Assembly: GCF_001411555.2 (NCBI RefSeq)
Contig: NC_049911.1
Coordinates: 31,097,044 to 31,161,043 of the forward strand
Direction of reading: 5' to 3'
Length of the DNA stretch: 64,000 nt
Origin: Juglans regia
Lineage: Eukaryota > Streptophyta > Magnoliopsida > Fagales > Juglandaceae
Shown: one piece after another, positions 24,161 to 37,456 of the stretch
Numbering within the stretch: position 1 is the first letter of the stretch
Layout of the letters: each line of letters begins with the position of its first letter
Made by a program: the position numbers and the translations under genes
Notes under the pieces: model-generated
Seen by the model: only the letters and a program-made list of their open reading frames with translations
Databases searched by the model: none
Told to the model about the DNA's origin: nothing

Positions 24161-24925
24161 ATTAAAATTAAGGATTGTTATTGTTGAGGTGGCAGTTGAG
24201 TGGTCGGTGAGGGAAACACTTGGGGCTCTGTTTAGTTTGGAGTCCATAATTTCAGTAGCAAGACTTGTGTTCGGGTTATTGGGACCTCTGATTTTATGGG
24301 TTATGGCCTTCCAATTCGATATTTGGGGTTATTGGAAATTGGGACCTCTGACTTTCACAACACATAAATTGCTCTTAATAATCTATTTCTTATTCATTGC
24401 GGTCCACACCAGCTTGTCTTTAAGAAATTATATATAGGACATGAAATAAATTTTTGTTAGAGAGAGGCAAATAACTGCACCTAGCTACGAATCATTTATG
24501 ATCAAACCAACCAGCAGCCCTCGAATATATATATATATATATTTATTTATATAATATCTAAAAGATGTGGGAACACGTTACGAATTAAATACAAAGTTTT
24601 TCTATGAATTACGAGCAGGCTGCACAGACAAGGCCCTTGCGTTGAAAGTCAGAAACTTGTCGGTACGGATATATGGATTAACTTCTTCAATTATGACGAG
24701 GTTGATTTTACCGTGAAGTGAAGTGTGACTCCTTCTTTACACAAGTGGAATTTTTAAATTTACACTTACGATTTTGATCGATTCATTCCGACGATTTCCT
24801 TCACGTTGTACGCACGTGTGATTTATCGACACATCTCATCCTTATCTTCTTTCTTTTTCGTCTTACCTACTTCACGCGCCCTTAGTGCTCACTTTCAGCT
24901 GGTTTTAATTCTTGAATGTGCGTTA
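23010..24925. other. Intergenic, AT-rich
   Basis: A truncated MITE-like piece starts at about 23057 ('GGGTCTCGTTTGAATTT'). A (GA)n microsatellite lies at 24133-24160 and a (TA)n tract near 24525. Nothing else is supported; the 115-codon frame at 24090 runs through the GA repeat and is not convincing. Confidence 0.4.
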
Positions 24926-25101
24926 GTTACGTTTGAATTATGTGTTGATATCAATTCATTATCATAATTTTTTTTTAAATTTTAATATAAAATATAATAA
25001 ATAATTTTAATTTTTTAAAATTTTAAAATAATAATAATATTAAAATTTAATATTCTAATAATATTTTGTCATCTCAATTCAACTCAATATCTAAACGTAA
25101 C
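24926..25101. mobile_element. MITE with GTTACGTTT termini
   Basis: A 176-bp element with inverted ends GTTACGTTTGAAT and ATCTAAACGTAAC (reverse complement GTTACGTTTAGAT) around an AT core. It abuts another MITE that begins at 25103, so one element has inserted at the edge of the other or both used the same site. Confidence 0.6.
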
Positions 25102-25102
25102 A

Positions 25103-25295
25103 GGCCTCGTTTGTTTTAAAAAAATCTTTTCTCATTTCATCTCATCTCATCATTATAATTTTTTTAACTTATAATATAAAATAAAATAAATAATTCAATT
25201 TTTTCAAATTTTAAAATAAAAATAATATTAAAAAATATATTTTAACAATTTTTTATTTAATTTTTTAATTTTAATTTCATCTCATCTCTAAAAAT
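25103..25295. mobile_element. Tourist-like MITE, reverse orientation
   Basis: The sharp end GGCCTCGTTTGTTTTAAAA is followed by TTTCATCTCATCTCATC, the complement of the GAGATGAGATGAG subterminal block of the element at 2445. The distal end ('TTTCATCTCATCTCTAAAAA') is degraded, so the right limit is approximate. Confidence 0.55.
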
Positions 25296-26065
25296 AAATG
25301 AATCTTTAATCTCAATTAGATTTTATTTTAGATTTATTCTAAGATCTAAATATAAAATTCTAAAATCACTAAACATCATTTCATTTCAAATTTATTTACA
25401 TGCAAGACTTATAATTTTTTTTTTAACTCAACACTTTCTTATATATAAAATTTATAATATTTTTTAATTTTTTATAAATACATCTAAATTAATTTTAAAT
25501 AAAATTATAAAACACATTTTATAATTTCAACTTATTACTATTTATTAAAATAATAATAACTGATTTTCACGCATTTGGCAGCAATCAATTTACAAGCAAA
25601 ATCTGTCCTAAAAAAGGAGCCAACGTGATTGCGAGGGTCGTCTACAGTTTATCAAATTGTCGAGTGCGTGAACGCGGTGACTCAGCATGGTCAGCTTGTT
25701 CTTATCTCTGGTTTTCTTATACGGCTTCGCACCTAGATTCTATTCCACCAATCACCATGTCCTTCGGGCTCGCACCTAGACTCTATTCAATCCAATCTGC
25801 TTCTACAAAACCTAGTCTCCCACTCCCACTGCGTCCCCCCCATTAATTCCCTGCTTCCCCTCTCTCTCTAGATTCGTCGAGAAGGTTCTCTCTCCTTATC
25901 CATTTGTCTAAAACCACGCGTTCAGACCTTTGTTCACTTCCTGAATCTCTTCATAGATAGTTCAGTCTGGGTCTTTTTAGCTTTGTTCTGCAGTTGGTTT
26001 CATTTTATTCCAAGCTTAAATATTCCTTCTGTCACTTATATCTCTTTAGCTTAAGAAGCGGAAGA
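25296..26065 (+). promoter_or_regulatory. Promoter and 5' UTR region of the UCP031279-like gene
   Basis: 25296-25560 is AT-rich repeat debris. From about 25600 the composition rises to gene-like GC, with a pyrimidine-rich tract (CCCCTCTCTCTCTAG near 25857) typical of plant 5' UTRs. A possible 5' UTR intron acceptor, TTCTGCAG, lies near 25990. The transcription start cannot be placed from sequence alone. Confidence 0.35.
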
Positions 26066-26527
26066 ATGAGATCAAGCAAGGGACAGTACCAAAACAAGTT
26101 CATGCGGTTTCTAACGACACCCATTAGGATTCTGGGCAAAGCAAGAGACATTTACGTGCGACGCATCACAGACTGCGCCACAAGAGTCAGCTACGGCCAG
26201 GCCATGGGCTGCTCGGCCGCGTTACCGAAGAGTTTCAGTGTCAGCTCGTCGAGGTCCAACGATGGTGACGATTTACGAGAGCTTATAAGAGCTGCCTCGG
26301 TTCGGACTTTGATCGAGAGCATTGACATGGATGCGATTCTAAAGCAGCAGGGGGCGGCGAATTCCACGGGATCCAAGGGGTTGCCCAAGTGCTCTAGCGT
26401 CGGCATGGGCAAGATTGATGAAGACAGGCCCTGTGATTTTGAAGGAGTTGGTTTTGGGGCGAAGGCGGATTTGCTGTATCCAAGAAGCAGAAGCTATGCT
26501 GTCACAAATACAAGCTCTGTGTTCTGA
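26066..26527 (+). CDS. Small conserved plant protein of unknown function, probably UCP031279 family
   Basis: An intronless frame of 153 codons. The N-terminal third has 'NKFMRFLTTPIRILGKARDI' followed by 'YVRRITDCATRVSYGQAMGC', a basic stretch I associate with a small land-plant family annotated UCP031279 (compare At1g10140 and At1g58420). Further on are 'LPKSFSVSSSRSNDGDDLRE', 'LIRAASVRTL' and a C-terminal 'YPRSRSYAVTNTSSVF'. There is no signal peptide, no membrane segment and no catalytic motif that I know. Many Ser residues follow Arg/Lys, which could suit phosphorylation; this is inference. The ATG at 26066 is chosen because the conserved region begins there; an in-frame extension upstream to 25994 reads as 5' UTR. 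The position between PP2-A10 and ECA3 agrees with the Arabidopsis gene order. Confidence 0.78.
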   Translation: MRSSKGQYQNKFMRFLTTPIRILGKARDIYVRRITDCATRVSYGQAMGCSAALPKSFSVSSSRSNDGDDLRELIRAASVRTLIESIDMDAILKQQGAANSTGSKGLPKCSSVGMGKIDEDRPCDFEGVGFGAKADLLYPRSRSYAVTNTSSVF

Positions 26528-29384
26528 ATCTTCTGATCCCCCCTTTCGCAGGCAGTATCTGGTGCGAGGGATTGCATGTCGGGGATTGTAGTAATAAATA
26601 ATTACTCCCATCTTTTGTAATATAGGAGGTGAACGAATTATTCATCACCCCCTACTATCCACCCCAACCTCTTCCTGAGTAACATTAAATATTGCTATAC
26701 CAAAAAGAAAATGAAGGTCGTATGGCAAGGCAATAATGAATCTGCAAAATGGAATTGATTTTCAACCTCCGGCCGACTGGAGTAAACATGACATTGACCA
26801 AACTTAAAGCATTGATCATAATATACTGTTGATGCGTTTGGGTTAGGTAATGAAAGTATTGGCTTCACACTTTCCCGTATCTGCGTCAGCATTGGCATTG
26901 CTGACTTTAAAATTCGACTAAAAGTTAAGTTTTTAGCTAAAATAAAAAAAATTAGGTTTCATTGAACTATCCTTTAAAATAATAAAATAATATTATATAT
27001 TTTAATAATATTTTTTTTATATTTTATAAATACGCCTCAGACTTGTTAGTCTCCTCCTCCTTAAGCCAAAAAAATCACATCCCTCAAATTACTTATGTGA
27101 TCATTCATACATTGTCACAACTAGAACCAAACAACTGAACTATTATTATATCTTTTCAAGTAACAAATGGAAAGTAAAGACCAAATGCTCGATAAGGAAT
27201 GGTTGAATTAAAAATTTCCTCCACATATGCTCCTAATTCTATCAAATATAAGCACAAATCCACTTGAAGAAGTCTCTTACACTTATTATATTGCGTTTTA
27301 CGTTTTCTGAGGAAGCACAAGACAAACATCACGAAACTTCACTTTTTTTTTCTTTTTTTGGTGTTTTCTCAGCCAAACTAAATAGGAGTAAAATTTTCAA
27401 TAAAACGCATACAATCAAAATAAAAGGAGGTCACCTCTAGCGCCAATTAAGTAATGAATCCTAGAGACCATTCTCGAAAGAATTGAGCTTTGGTGCAATG
27501 GAACAATAGAATCCAGGATTTTTCTTGGACAAGAAAACAAAGGAAGGAATGAAGCGAAGGGAAGCTATGGCTAATTCTTTCTTCCTTGGCGCAAGAAAAT
27601 GGATGCAGATGGTAAGCTATAGCTAATGCTTTCTTCCTTGTCGTATGAAGGGTTTTCGACTTGGAAATGTATGTAGCGACAATGAGGGGCTCTAGGACAA
27701 AAAATCAAGAATGAGGGAAGTCGCACGCACCTGGGAAGAAGCCACCAACAAGGAAACTTCCTGCTTAGGTTTTTTGGACATAAGATGGAGAGAAATAGTT
27801 ATTCTATATACAGTCGTTGGATACAACCGGCGTGCAGTCGTTCATGCTATGTTAGACACATATTATTATTATTTTTTCATTTTATCTAAATATACATGTT
27901 CTCTCTTATCAGCTTTCTCTCATCAGCACACACACTCTCTCTCATCAACTATCTCTATATCTCGCTCCTCGGGTCGTTCGGGTTGTCTCTCTCTCATCAG
28001 CTCGGTCTTTCTCTCTCATCAGCTCGGTCTCTCTCATCAACTCTCTCTTACAGCCTGGTAGTATTTCGAATTCGAGGAGTTTGGGATGAGTGATTTCCAT
28101 ATCAGCCCCATTTGCGAGCCGTTTGTACTAGGCGTTTGCAACAAGCGTTTTTTAGAGAGAAAATGGTGAATAAGGAAGAGTAGGATGGAGAGAAGAGTGA
28201 GAGAAATAGGGAACAAAACAGAAAATTTCGAGGGAAAGAAACAGGGTCGTTTGGACGGAGTTTTGTTGAATAAATTTATTCATTTGGTCTATGTACAATA
28301 ACTCGTTAAATATGACCAGTGGATGCTTGTCACTATTGCTCAAAGCTATAGACTCATTCCTTTGGCTAATCCAATACAAGTAGATTTGAGACAAACTCAG
28401 CAAATATTTAGATGGTATTGGACATTTGGCTAATCTAATAACAGTGTTCTGAACGGAATCTTACTAATTTAAATATCTTAGAATGATTTTAATAAATTAT
28501 AATTACATTATTAGCTATTTAATTTAAAATATTAGTTTATACGAGATTTGTTATATATATATATATATAGTTACAATTCTAACAAAATAGAGTGATTGCT
28601 GCCGGGCCATTCAGAAGAATTTGAATATTTGTTTTGTCCCTCAAATATTCATAACTCTTTAAGGCATGTTGAGATGATTTCATCTCTTTTTATTTCATCT
28701 TATCTTAACATCCAACCATCATTTAAATACATACTTTTTAATTTCAAATTTTAAATTTTTTAATCTAATCATTACAATTTTATCAAACTTATAAATAACA
28801 CACAAGAAATAATTCAATTTTTTTAAATCCTAAATTAAAAAATTATATTATAACGATATTTTAATTTTATAATAGTTTTATTTAAAATTTTCTCTTTCAT
28901 TTCTCAAAATCTTATAAAATATCTTAACTTAAAATATTTCACTATCATTCATAAATTATTTTCTTATTATTCACAAATTTTTCACCTCATTTTAACATAC
29001 AAACGAATATTCTTACAACCATGAGCACAGGGCAAGTAATTCAAGTCTAGATTCTCTTTAATTTTCAGTGTAGAGAGAGAGAGAAGAAAGCTGGTACTAT
29101 TTTCTATCGAGTACTACCGTGATGGTAACTTATCCACTTGGCCAGCTATGAAAAAAACGACATTCACCTATTTCTATGCCGAATGATGTCCATTTTGATC
29201 CAAATATGTTGAAGGATCGCCATCGAACCCATAGTTTGATGCCAACAATACACCGAATGACAAGAGTCATGCATTATTTGTCAACATGTAAATATAAAAA
29301 ATATTAAAAAAAGAGAAAGAAAAATGTGATGGGCTCAGGGCCCAATATTCTTGGAGTCTTGGGGCCTAATAATCTGGAACCGCA
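26528..29384. other. Intergenic
   Basis: 26528-26900 is the probable 3' flank of the small gene. At 27390-27700 two related short stretches ('TTCTTTCTTCCTTGGCG' and 'GCTTTCTTCCTTGTCG') occur about 60 bp apart. 27890-28060 is CT-rich, with 'CTCTCATCAGCTCGGTCT' repeated. A (TA)n tract lies near 28552. A degraded MITE-like block covers about 28668-29005. No gene is supported. Confidence 0.4.
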
Positions 29385-29600
29385 AGGTTTTGGAAGCAGA
29401 TATCCACTGAAGTAACAGCACAAGTAAGGAATAGTCCTGATTTGAAATAGTTAACAAACAGAGGGCGTGTAGATAAATGACATACAGCCTACAAGAAATG
29501 AAAGATACAGGACAAGCGTCACAAGCATCCACTCAGCTCATGGTAACGGTGTTACCTGCAACACAAAACATTGCAGTTCATAGAATTATTCTATGGAAAA
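29385..29600 (-). pseudogene. Dead fragment of the ECA3 3' region (exon-m-like)
   Basis: About 200 bp align with 50875-51060 of the ECA3 gene, including the short exon that encodes 'VTPLSWAEWRLVLYLSF'. Here the reading is 'VTPLP', then a stop codon, then 'AEWMLVTLVLYLSF', with a small insertion, so it cannot function. The acceptor TTGCAG is still present. No neighbouring ECA3 exons are found, so only a piece was copied. Confidence 0.75.
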
Positions 29601-31051
29601 GTCTACTCTGCCGCCCCTACATATACCGCTCGACCGTTTGTTTTTATTTTTATTTTTCAGAAAGTCTATTTTATCTCTCTAAGTTGATATTTTTATTTGA
29701 CCGTTGGTTAAATTTTTTTTTTATTTAATAATTAAGAAATTAATTTTAAGTGCATTAATATATATTTTTTATTTTTTAAATATATTTAAATATATTAAAA
29801 AAATATGAAAAAAAAAAAATTTTACGCTGGTCGGTATTCAAAATAGGGAGGTATAGTAGCCGCATTATTATTATTTTTTATTATTTTTTTTTACTTAACG
29901 ATGAATAATTTTAAGTATATTTATATATTTTTTTAATTTTTAAAAATATAATAAAAAATAATAAAAACTCAAAAAGTGACGTGAAAACCGAGAGCGAGCC
30001 CGACTCTTATTAGTACTTGTGAACAGTCATGAAAAAACATCTATCACTGTTTTTTAGTCAGTTTGGTCAAGTTCAATTGAAATACGATTCCTAGTAATGA
30101 AGGATAAAGATCCTGTCTATTTAGCTCGGAATAAATAAAATATTAAAATGTAAGATATTTAATTCATTTTATTTGTTAATTATGACAAAATCATTGCGTC
30201 AAAGATCTTCTTGCCTTGTCTAGTCACATATACAAAAATAAATATTAAACTTTGACAAATTGCCTCATACAAGTAATTTTTTTAACAAAAAGTATTACGG
30301 TTATAATTTTTTTTTTATAAAAATAAACTCACGTATCATTAATGTGATTTGTTAAATTTATTTTATTATAGAAATAATTTTATAATTTAAATTATCACAT
30401 TAACTTACGTAAATTTATAAATTTATTTTTATAAAATATTATACAAAACATTTATCTTTTTCAACCGGATGACATTGGCAAATGTGAGGGAGAGGAGAAT
30501 CCATGGACCTTCAAAGGATTTTAGAAAAAGATATTAAAACGTATTTAAAATTACTTGTTCTATATTTTAGGTTTTTTAATATTAATTAAGATATCAGAAA
30601 GCACGAAAAAGTTAAAACCTTTCCTAGTTAAACACTCAAGATCTCATCACATTGAAATCATGTTTTCATCACTAGTAAAATATCTCAAAGACATTATTAG
30701 ATACCTCACTTATTCCATATCAAAGCTAGGTTTGTCGGGAATGCATTTCATTTCTACTGTCGCAATCGAGATGCATTGTCCACGGCTATATATTTTGTTG
30801 TTGCATTCATTATATCCTTTTCCCATTTATATATAAATATATGTCGCATATGAACATAAAATGGGACCGCTCATTTGCGGATTGTCTTTTCATCATAAGA
30901 AAAGCCATAATATTGCAGCTTCGATGGCTACGTACATATATAGCTATCCGCCTCACCATAAACCACTCGTTTAGGCTCCCAGGCCACTCCCTTATCCAAC
31001 ATCCATCCATGTTCTTTACCGCATTTATTAATTAGCTTCAAGACGACGACC
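29601..31051. other. Intergenic, upstream region of the carboxypeptidase-like gene
   Basis: 29601-30470 is AT-rich with several A/T runs and no gene. 30840-31050 should hold the promoter and 5' UTR of the downstream gene; a TATA-like 'ACATATATAGC' lies near 30935. The small open frames here are short and unlike any family I know. Confidence 0.4.
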
Positions 31052-34000
31052 ATGGACGTCCTCAAAAGACCTCCAAAACCAAATGCACTAACGATGTTTG
31101 GTTCAATTTGCATTCATTCTCTTCGGTTTCGCATGTTAATGGCTCTTCTACTTCTGAATCTTTTACAAGTTTGCTCGGAGCTTGCATTCTCTGGAGGCTC
31201 GATGGTTAAGTTTCTTCCTGGTTTCCACGGACCTCTTCCTTTCGAGCTTGAAACTGGGTGAGTTTGAGGCAGTCTGTATATAAATATATATATATATATA
31301 GATATATATATATATATTTATATATCTCCGGTTATAAAAGACTTCTTTTATATCTGTCCTTTTTTATTTGAAGCAAAAGATCATGCCATATAAATTCTTA
31401 TACGATGTGACGTCAATATGAATGAATAATGTTAGATATGTGGGAGTGGGTGAATTAGAGGATGTGCAGCTCTTCTACTACTTTGTTAAGTCGGAGAGAA
31501 ATCCTGAAGAGGACCCCATCCTGCTCTGGTTAACCGGTGGCCCTGGTTGCTCTGCTTGGTCCGGTCTCGTGTTTGAAATAGGTGAGAGAAGCTAGACGTA
31601 CGTGCGTAGACATGTACCAGTGCTTTCAAATTACTTGTTTTTAGGCTTCGTTTTGTTTGGATGTTACAAATATCTTAAATTATTTTAGAATATTGAATGA
31701 TAGTAAAATAATTTATAAATAATTATAGAATAGTAGTAAATAGTAATAAATTGTTCGTAAAGTGGTGAATAAATTGTTTATGAATAATTATGAAGTAATC
31801 TAATAACAGCCCGTTGCCAAACACAGCCTTAAATGCACAAGGAACGAAAGTTTGTACAACAAATTTTGCTTAAAAACATACTCATGTTCATTTAAGTAAA
31901 AATAAGAGGATGTTTCCCAGTTTGTACAGGGAGCTCAGATCTGCATGCAGAATTATAATACTCATAAAAAATCATTTAAAACCATATATCCTCTGAGATG
32001 ATAGGGCGTCCGGATAAACTCAAGTGGGTCCAATTAAGTGGGTGCGGAGTGATCATGATCAGTGGGCGAGTAATCATTAATTAATAAATAAACAAATTAA
32101 TATATCGATGTCCCATGCAGTTAGTTGATCATCAAGACCGTTGAATAGAACAAAAAAAGTTGATTATCTCTCGATTTTGTAGGTCCATTGAATTTTAAGA
32201 TGGAGGAGTACAATGGAAGCCTGCCGGAGTTGGTCATAAATCCATATTCATGGTCAAAGGTTAAAATATTTTCCTAGTGCTGGGGCAAAGTTTCCCTGAA
32301 TTTGTTTTGCATTTTGACGTACGTACACACACATGATATCTATATGTATAAGGATGATTTGGAAGCCGGTGATGATTGCATGGCGCAGGCATCTAGCGTA
32401 ATATTTGTGGACTCGCCTGTTGGCACTGGATTTTCCTACGCAAAAACTCCAGGTGGTTCCCTGACGGGCGACTTCAAGCAAGTAGACCACCTCCATCAAT
32501 TTCTCATCAAGGTATATATATGCATGTGTGTGTGTTTATATATATATTTATATATATATATATATAGGCATATGCAATTACTAGATCTCAAGTACTCCTG
32601 CTTCTGGAGCACTGTTGCTATATTAGAATATAAAAATTATTAATTGTCCTTCTTCTTGTTATATATATATTGTTGCTGATGTCTGCATGCGTTTTGTATA
32701 ATGCAGTGGCTGGTTGATCATCCAGAATTTGTCTCGAACCCAGTCTACGTGGGTGGGGATTCGTATTCGGGCATTCCCATTCCAATCCTGGTGCAAAAAA
32801 TCTCAAATGGTATATATATATATATATATCATGAGTTTAAAGGATCATAAACCATGCATGAAGTTGGACGTGTTTGTAACAGATTCATCTGCAAACAAAC
32901 AGGAGCAGTGTTTCTTTTGTTTTAAAGAAATTAATAAGCACGCGTAAAGCATTTTATTGACTTAAACAGTAGCTAGATATCGAACTTTAATAATTCACAG
33001 CACCATGCATGCATCCTTATAATATGACTGATTCTCAAGTTCTATTGGCTTGCAGGAATTGAAGAAGGTATTGAACCATTGATAAACCTCCAGGTCTCTG
33101 ATTTCTCATGTCCTAGATCTCCCTCCTTCTTTTGTTTAGGAAAATGAAAAATAACATGAAAAGAGAAAATTAACCACACATGAACTCAGTTTGAACTATA
33201 TGTGTCAAAATAGAAAATCTATTTAGAAACGCTATTTTTAACACAACCATTGCACCGTTGATGTGGGAACTTTTTACATCAACTATGCTAAAAAATAATT
33301 GGTACTTTAATTTTTTTTTTAAATTATAATGTCCCAATACTATAAGTAGTACACTGGGGTGTGTTATAATGACACACTGGTTTATATATAGTAAAACTCG
33401 TGTAAAAAATGTTTAATTGAAATTAGTAATGAATCCTGAAAATTCATCTGGCAAAAGCAAAACAAAAGGTGCATTGCCATGCATATATGCCAATATATTG
33501 CCAAATACTGCCAATTAAACATTAATGTACAAGTTATATATGAAAATTTTAAAAATTTGAATTATTTATATTATTTTATATAAAAATTTAAAAAAATTAT
33601 AATAATTAAATAAAATGAAAAAAATTAATAAATTTTATAAAACAAACAGAATCTTTTAATCAGTTGCTAATTAATCAAGCAGTAGTACTTCTGAATTGAC
33701 TGCAGGGATACTTGCTGGGGAATGCCGTAACAGATCCAAGTACAGACGGAAATTCAGCAATCCCACACGCTCACGGACTGGGACTCATTTCTGATGAACT
33801 CTACGAGGTACATATTATTATAATAATAAATAATCTTCCAAAAGCCCACACGTACCGTACGAGTACTCCCGTCCTCCATCATGAGCGGTACGTACCATAC
33901 AGATTTAGGGATTTTTAACTATGACATTTTGTTCAGTCATTGAAGACAAGTTGTGAAGGAGAGTATGCATATATAGATCCCGGAAATGCAGACTGTTCTA

Positions 34001-36017
34001 AAGATATTCAGGCCTTCTATGCGGTACGACTTACCCTTACATTCCAAGCACGTCTGCTGTAAAACAATAATTGAAATGTGAAAAATTAAATTTTTTAAAA
34101 TATATTTAACATTTTTCTTCTAATAATATGGTCAGGTGGACAGTGCTTAAAAATTAAAAAGTCTTGTAAATATAATTTTTATTTACCATACATTAACATT
34201 GGTATGCACTATTATTTTTCCCAGTGTATTTCAGCACTTAATACGGGGCAGATTTTGGAACCTCTGTGCGGTTTTGCTTCTCCTAAGCCAGCAATGTTTG
34301 GTAAAAGAAGATCCCTTTACGAAAATCTCAGAGTATGCCTGGAGGACCCCATCCCCGACCCATCAGTTCCCGTACTCGGCTGTCGCGTAACTCCGCATCT
34401 CTTTTTATTTAGATTTAATTTAAGAGAAATATTTTAGTTATAAATAAATTATATAAAAATAATATTATAAATTATAAATTATTATATTTATTATAAAATA
34501 AATCTGATGAATCACGGAAAGTTACATCAGTTTATGTAAAATTATTTTTGTGTTTTACATTTATAATTATAACACTCATAAAGAAAAAATAATTTTTTAT
34601 ATTTTTTTTATAATGAAATCTACTTTTTTTATAGAAAGACATACACAAAAATTGTACATTTAGAATTTATATATATCTGTTTTTTAATTTTGATCTGTCT
34701 GAGCTATACAATACATGATAAAAGCATTCTTAAAAAATGAGTTGATATGACATTAATTAATTTAGTTAAAAATTTTCATTATTTGCAATTACATTTTTGG
34801 ACTCATCTTCTGCACCTATCTATAGACTTATGGATTTATTTTTTTGGGTTTCTGTTTTTTTGTTGGGCCAAAGTAGAGTTATGGATATTTGCTTTCTGGT
34901 TATTGGGCTAACGACGATGGTGTCCGCAAAGCAATTAACATACGCGAGGTACAAGAACTTGATCACTCTCAACATGTGAGTACCCAGAAAACAAAGAGTC
35001 AAAGAGAAATAAAGAGTAAAGAGCTCCGTTTTGCAGGGAAGTATAGGGGAATGGCAACGTTGCAATTATGGATTGCGTTATACACAAGATGTTCACAGCA
35101 CTTATGACTATCACGTTAACCTGAGTATTAAAGGCTACCGTTCTTTGATATACAGGTGACATCTCCTCCTCCTCTTCTTCTTCTTCTTTTTGGTAAGGAT
35201 TATATTATCTTAACACAATTTATGAAATCATGCTCTAAAAGTTTAAATTAATGAGAAGAGATAGATTTTATTATTTATATCTTTAACACTTCCCTCACGT
35301 GCAAGTCACTTTCTCTCAATAAATGGGTCCAACGCGTGAAATGTTTGTATGGTATAAAATCAAGGTTCGAAGTTAAACCTTTGTTCTGATACCATGTGAA
35401 ATCATCATTTATCCTGAAAGTTTAAACTAATGCGAAGAAATAGATTTTATTATTTATATATTTAACACAACTAACTTATAGGGTTTGAGATGGAGTATTA
35501 TTTTTTGGATGTAACTATAGCACATCGATGCAATTCTCTCTCATTATTCAAAATAAATTGTAATAATTCGCAGCGGTGATCATGACATCATAGTGCCGTT
35601 CTTGGGGACTCAAGCCTGGATTAGATCTTTAAACTACACCATTGTCGATGACTGGAGGCCGTGGACCGTCCACGGCCAAGTTGCTGGGTAAATCCCAAAC
35701 TTTCTAGTTGTTTGTTTGTTCTCTGTATTTTGTTGAAATTACATAAGACAGTGAGTAATAAAAGAAGTAAGAGTAATTTGGCATGACCAGGTACACAAGG
35801 ACTTATTCCAACAGGATGACATTCGCAACTGTGAAGGCAAGGAAAACTTAATAATTTTGCATTGGACTTGGGGGCTTTTATTACGAATGTTAATAAATTT
35901 GCATTGTTGTTGTTGGGATTTATATGCAAGCAGGGTGGAGGGCACACCGCACCCGAGTACAAGCCTGAAGAATGTTTAGCCATGTTCAAAAGGTGGATAT
36001 CTCACGAATCTTTGTGA
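31052..36017 (+). CDS. Serine carboxypeptidase-like protein, clade I (SCPL), 14 exons
   Basis: Exons: 31052-31257, 31436-31581, 32183-32259, 32389-32511, 32707-32809, 33056-33093, 33706-33807, 33937-34023, 34225-34386, 34877-34948, 35037-35155, 35574-35687, 35791-35836, 35934-36017. All phases agree and the product is 492 residues. A hydrophobic signal segment '[16 protein letters not shown]' is followed by '[20 protein letters not shown]', the start of clade I SCPLs. The conserved '[16 protein letters not shown]' (exon 2), nucleophile Ser203 in GDSYSG (exon 5), Asp416 in SGDHD (exon 12) and His469 in GGGHTAPEY (exon 14) complete the triad. Clade I members include acyltransferases that use glucose esters as well as peptidases; the substrate cannot be read from the sequence. 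The intron after exon 13 appears to use a GC donor (AAG|GCAAGG). The start at 31052 has a strong context (ACCATGG). Intron 2 carries a MITE. No disabling change is seen. Confidence 0.9.
31644..31828. mobile_element. Tourist-like MITE in SCPL intron 2
   Basis: 185 bp with ends GGCTTCGTTTTGTTTGG and CCAAACACAGCC, flanked on both sides by TTA (31641-31643 and 31829-31831), the expected Tourist target duplication. The interior is AT-rich and partly self-complementary. Confidence 0.65.
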
Positions 36018-37234
36018 TCATCTCCAGCCCGCCGCGCGCATAGCCATGCATGGATATGCCATATCAACCCATTACAAAGACAAAATAATTTAGAGAAAAT
36101 ACCAAAATTGTTCACCAACTAGAAAATTTGTTGGGCAAAACTATAATGCGATCCTGTATCTTGCAAATAATACCCATGTGACTTGACTGTCGAATCAAAA
36201 CAAAACGTCACAGCTAAGTGCTGGTCAGACTCTTTACTGGTTCCACTTATTTCATATTCTCCTTTTGAAAAAAGTATTTTGCTACAAATCAACAACTGTT
36301 CACATCACACATCCCAATACCTATAGCTTTTCATAGAATGTATGGGTGTTTTTGCTACAAATCAACTGTTCACATCACACCCCACACGTATAGCTTTTCA
36401 TAGGGTGTTGGAGCGTTTTTCATAAAGTGTGGGGTGTGAAATTATGAATAGTGATTGATGAGAAGAATTTTTCTTGCAATATATATATATTTTGGAATGG
36501 TTTTCATTTTTTGAAAATACATCCAGAGATATGAAGGCACGAGTGGAACTTCTTGTTCACTAACAATATAACAGAGAAAAGCAGAAAGAGGTAAAGAAAT
36601 CTATTAAAATCTGTTTGTTTAAAAAAAAAAAAAGTCCTATTTCATCAAACCCGGCAAAAAAAATAACAACAGCATACTATATATAGTAGCATCTGATCAT
36701 GTGAAAAAAATGAAGGCATTGGAAATTGAGCTTATAAAAAGAAGAGAAATTATATTTGCAGTCCCTACTTGAAGACTGTATGTGCAGGTCCTTTATTAAA
36801 TGAGAAAAAAAATCATTTTAGGAGGGATATTTTTGTAGTTTTAAAGAAAAAATTGCCTAGGCTTGCATTGCAGTCCCAAAAATGGAAACTGTACGTAGCA
36901 TTGCTCTAAACAGAATAGTGTTGAGACAGGCGTTTTGGAAGCCTAATATCCAAGACCATGAATACTTAACATTAAAATGTAACATGTAAAGAAATAAATT
37001 AAGATGATGCCTAAAGTGCCCAAGATTAAAGGACCCTCCTATTTCTCATATGGTACAATATATTATGGCATCTTGTGGATAAGGTTGCTCACAAATTACA
37101 GAGAGATGAAAGTAAATACAGTAGATATCATGCCGAATGGAGTGTGCTTCATGTCCATATCAAATAGGCACGTAAAGGATTTTATTTCCTTTGTGATTAA
37201 GAATTTGTGCAAAACTTTTGAGTAAAAAGGTTCA

Positions 37235-37325
37235 ACTCTTACTTATCTCGAACTTCCATTTTTGGAAGTAGATCGATCATTCCTTCTAAATCTGAAATTG
37301 AACCTTACACCTACAACAAGAGGAA
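37235..37325 (-). pseudogene. Dead copy of the ECA3 last exon
   Basis: The sequence aligns with 49438-49508. It still encodes 'GVRFNFRFRRND', but extra bases near 37272 shift the frame and replace the conserved end 'LLPKREVRDK' with unrelated residues before a stop. No other ECA3 exons are adjacent, so this is part of a duplicated 3'-end fragment. Confidence 0.75.
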
Positions 37326-37456
37326 CAGGCATCAGTGAAACTATCTAAATACATGATATCCACTCCAACAAGTGCTTTTATAAACCAATCACAACAACTA
37401 ATTGAGGCAATGCACAAATAGTTTCAATCATCGATTTCGTCACAAATATTTCTAAA

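Noticed and set aside
24090..24437. A 115-codon protein gene
   Set aside because: The frame passes through a GA microsatellite (Arg-Glu repeats) and the rest matches no family.
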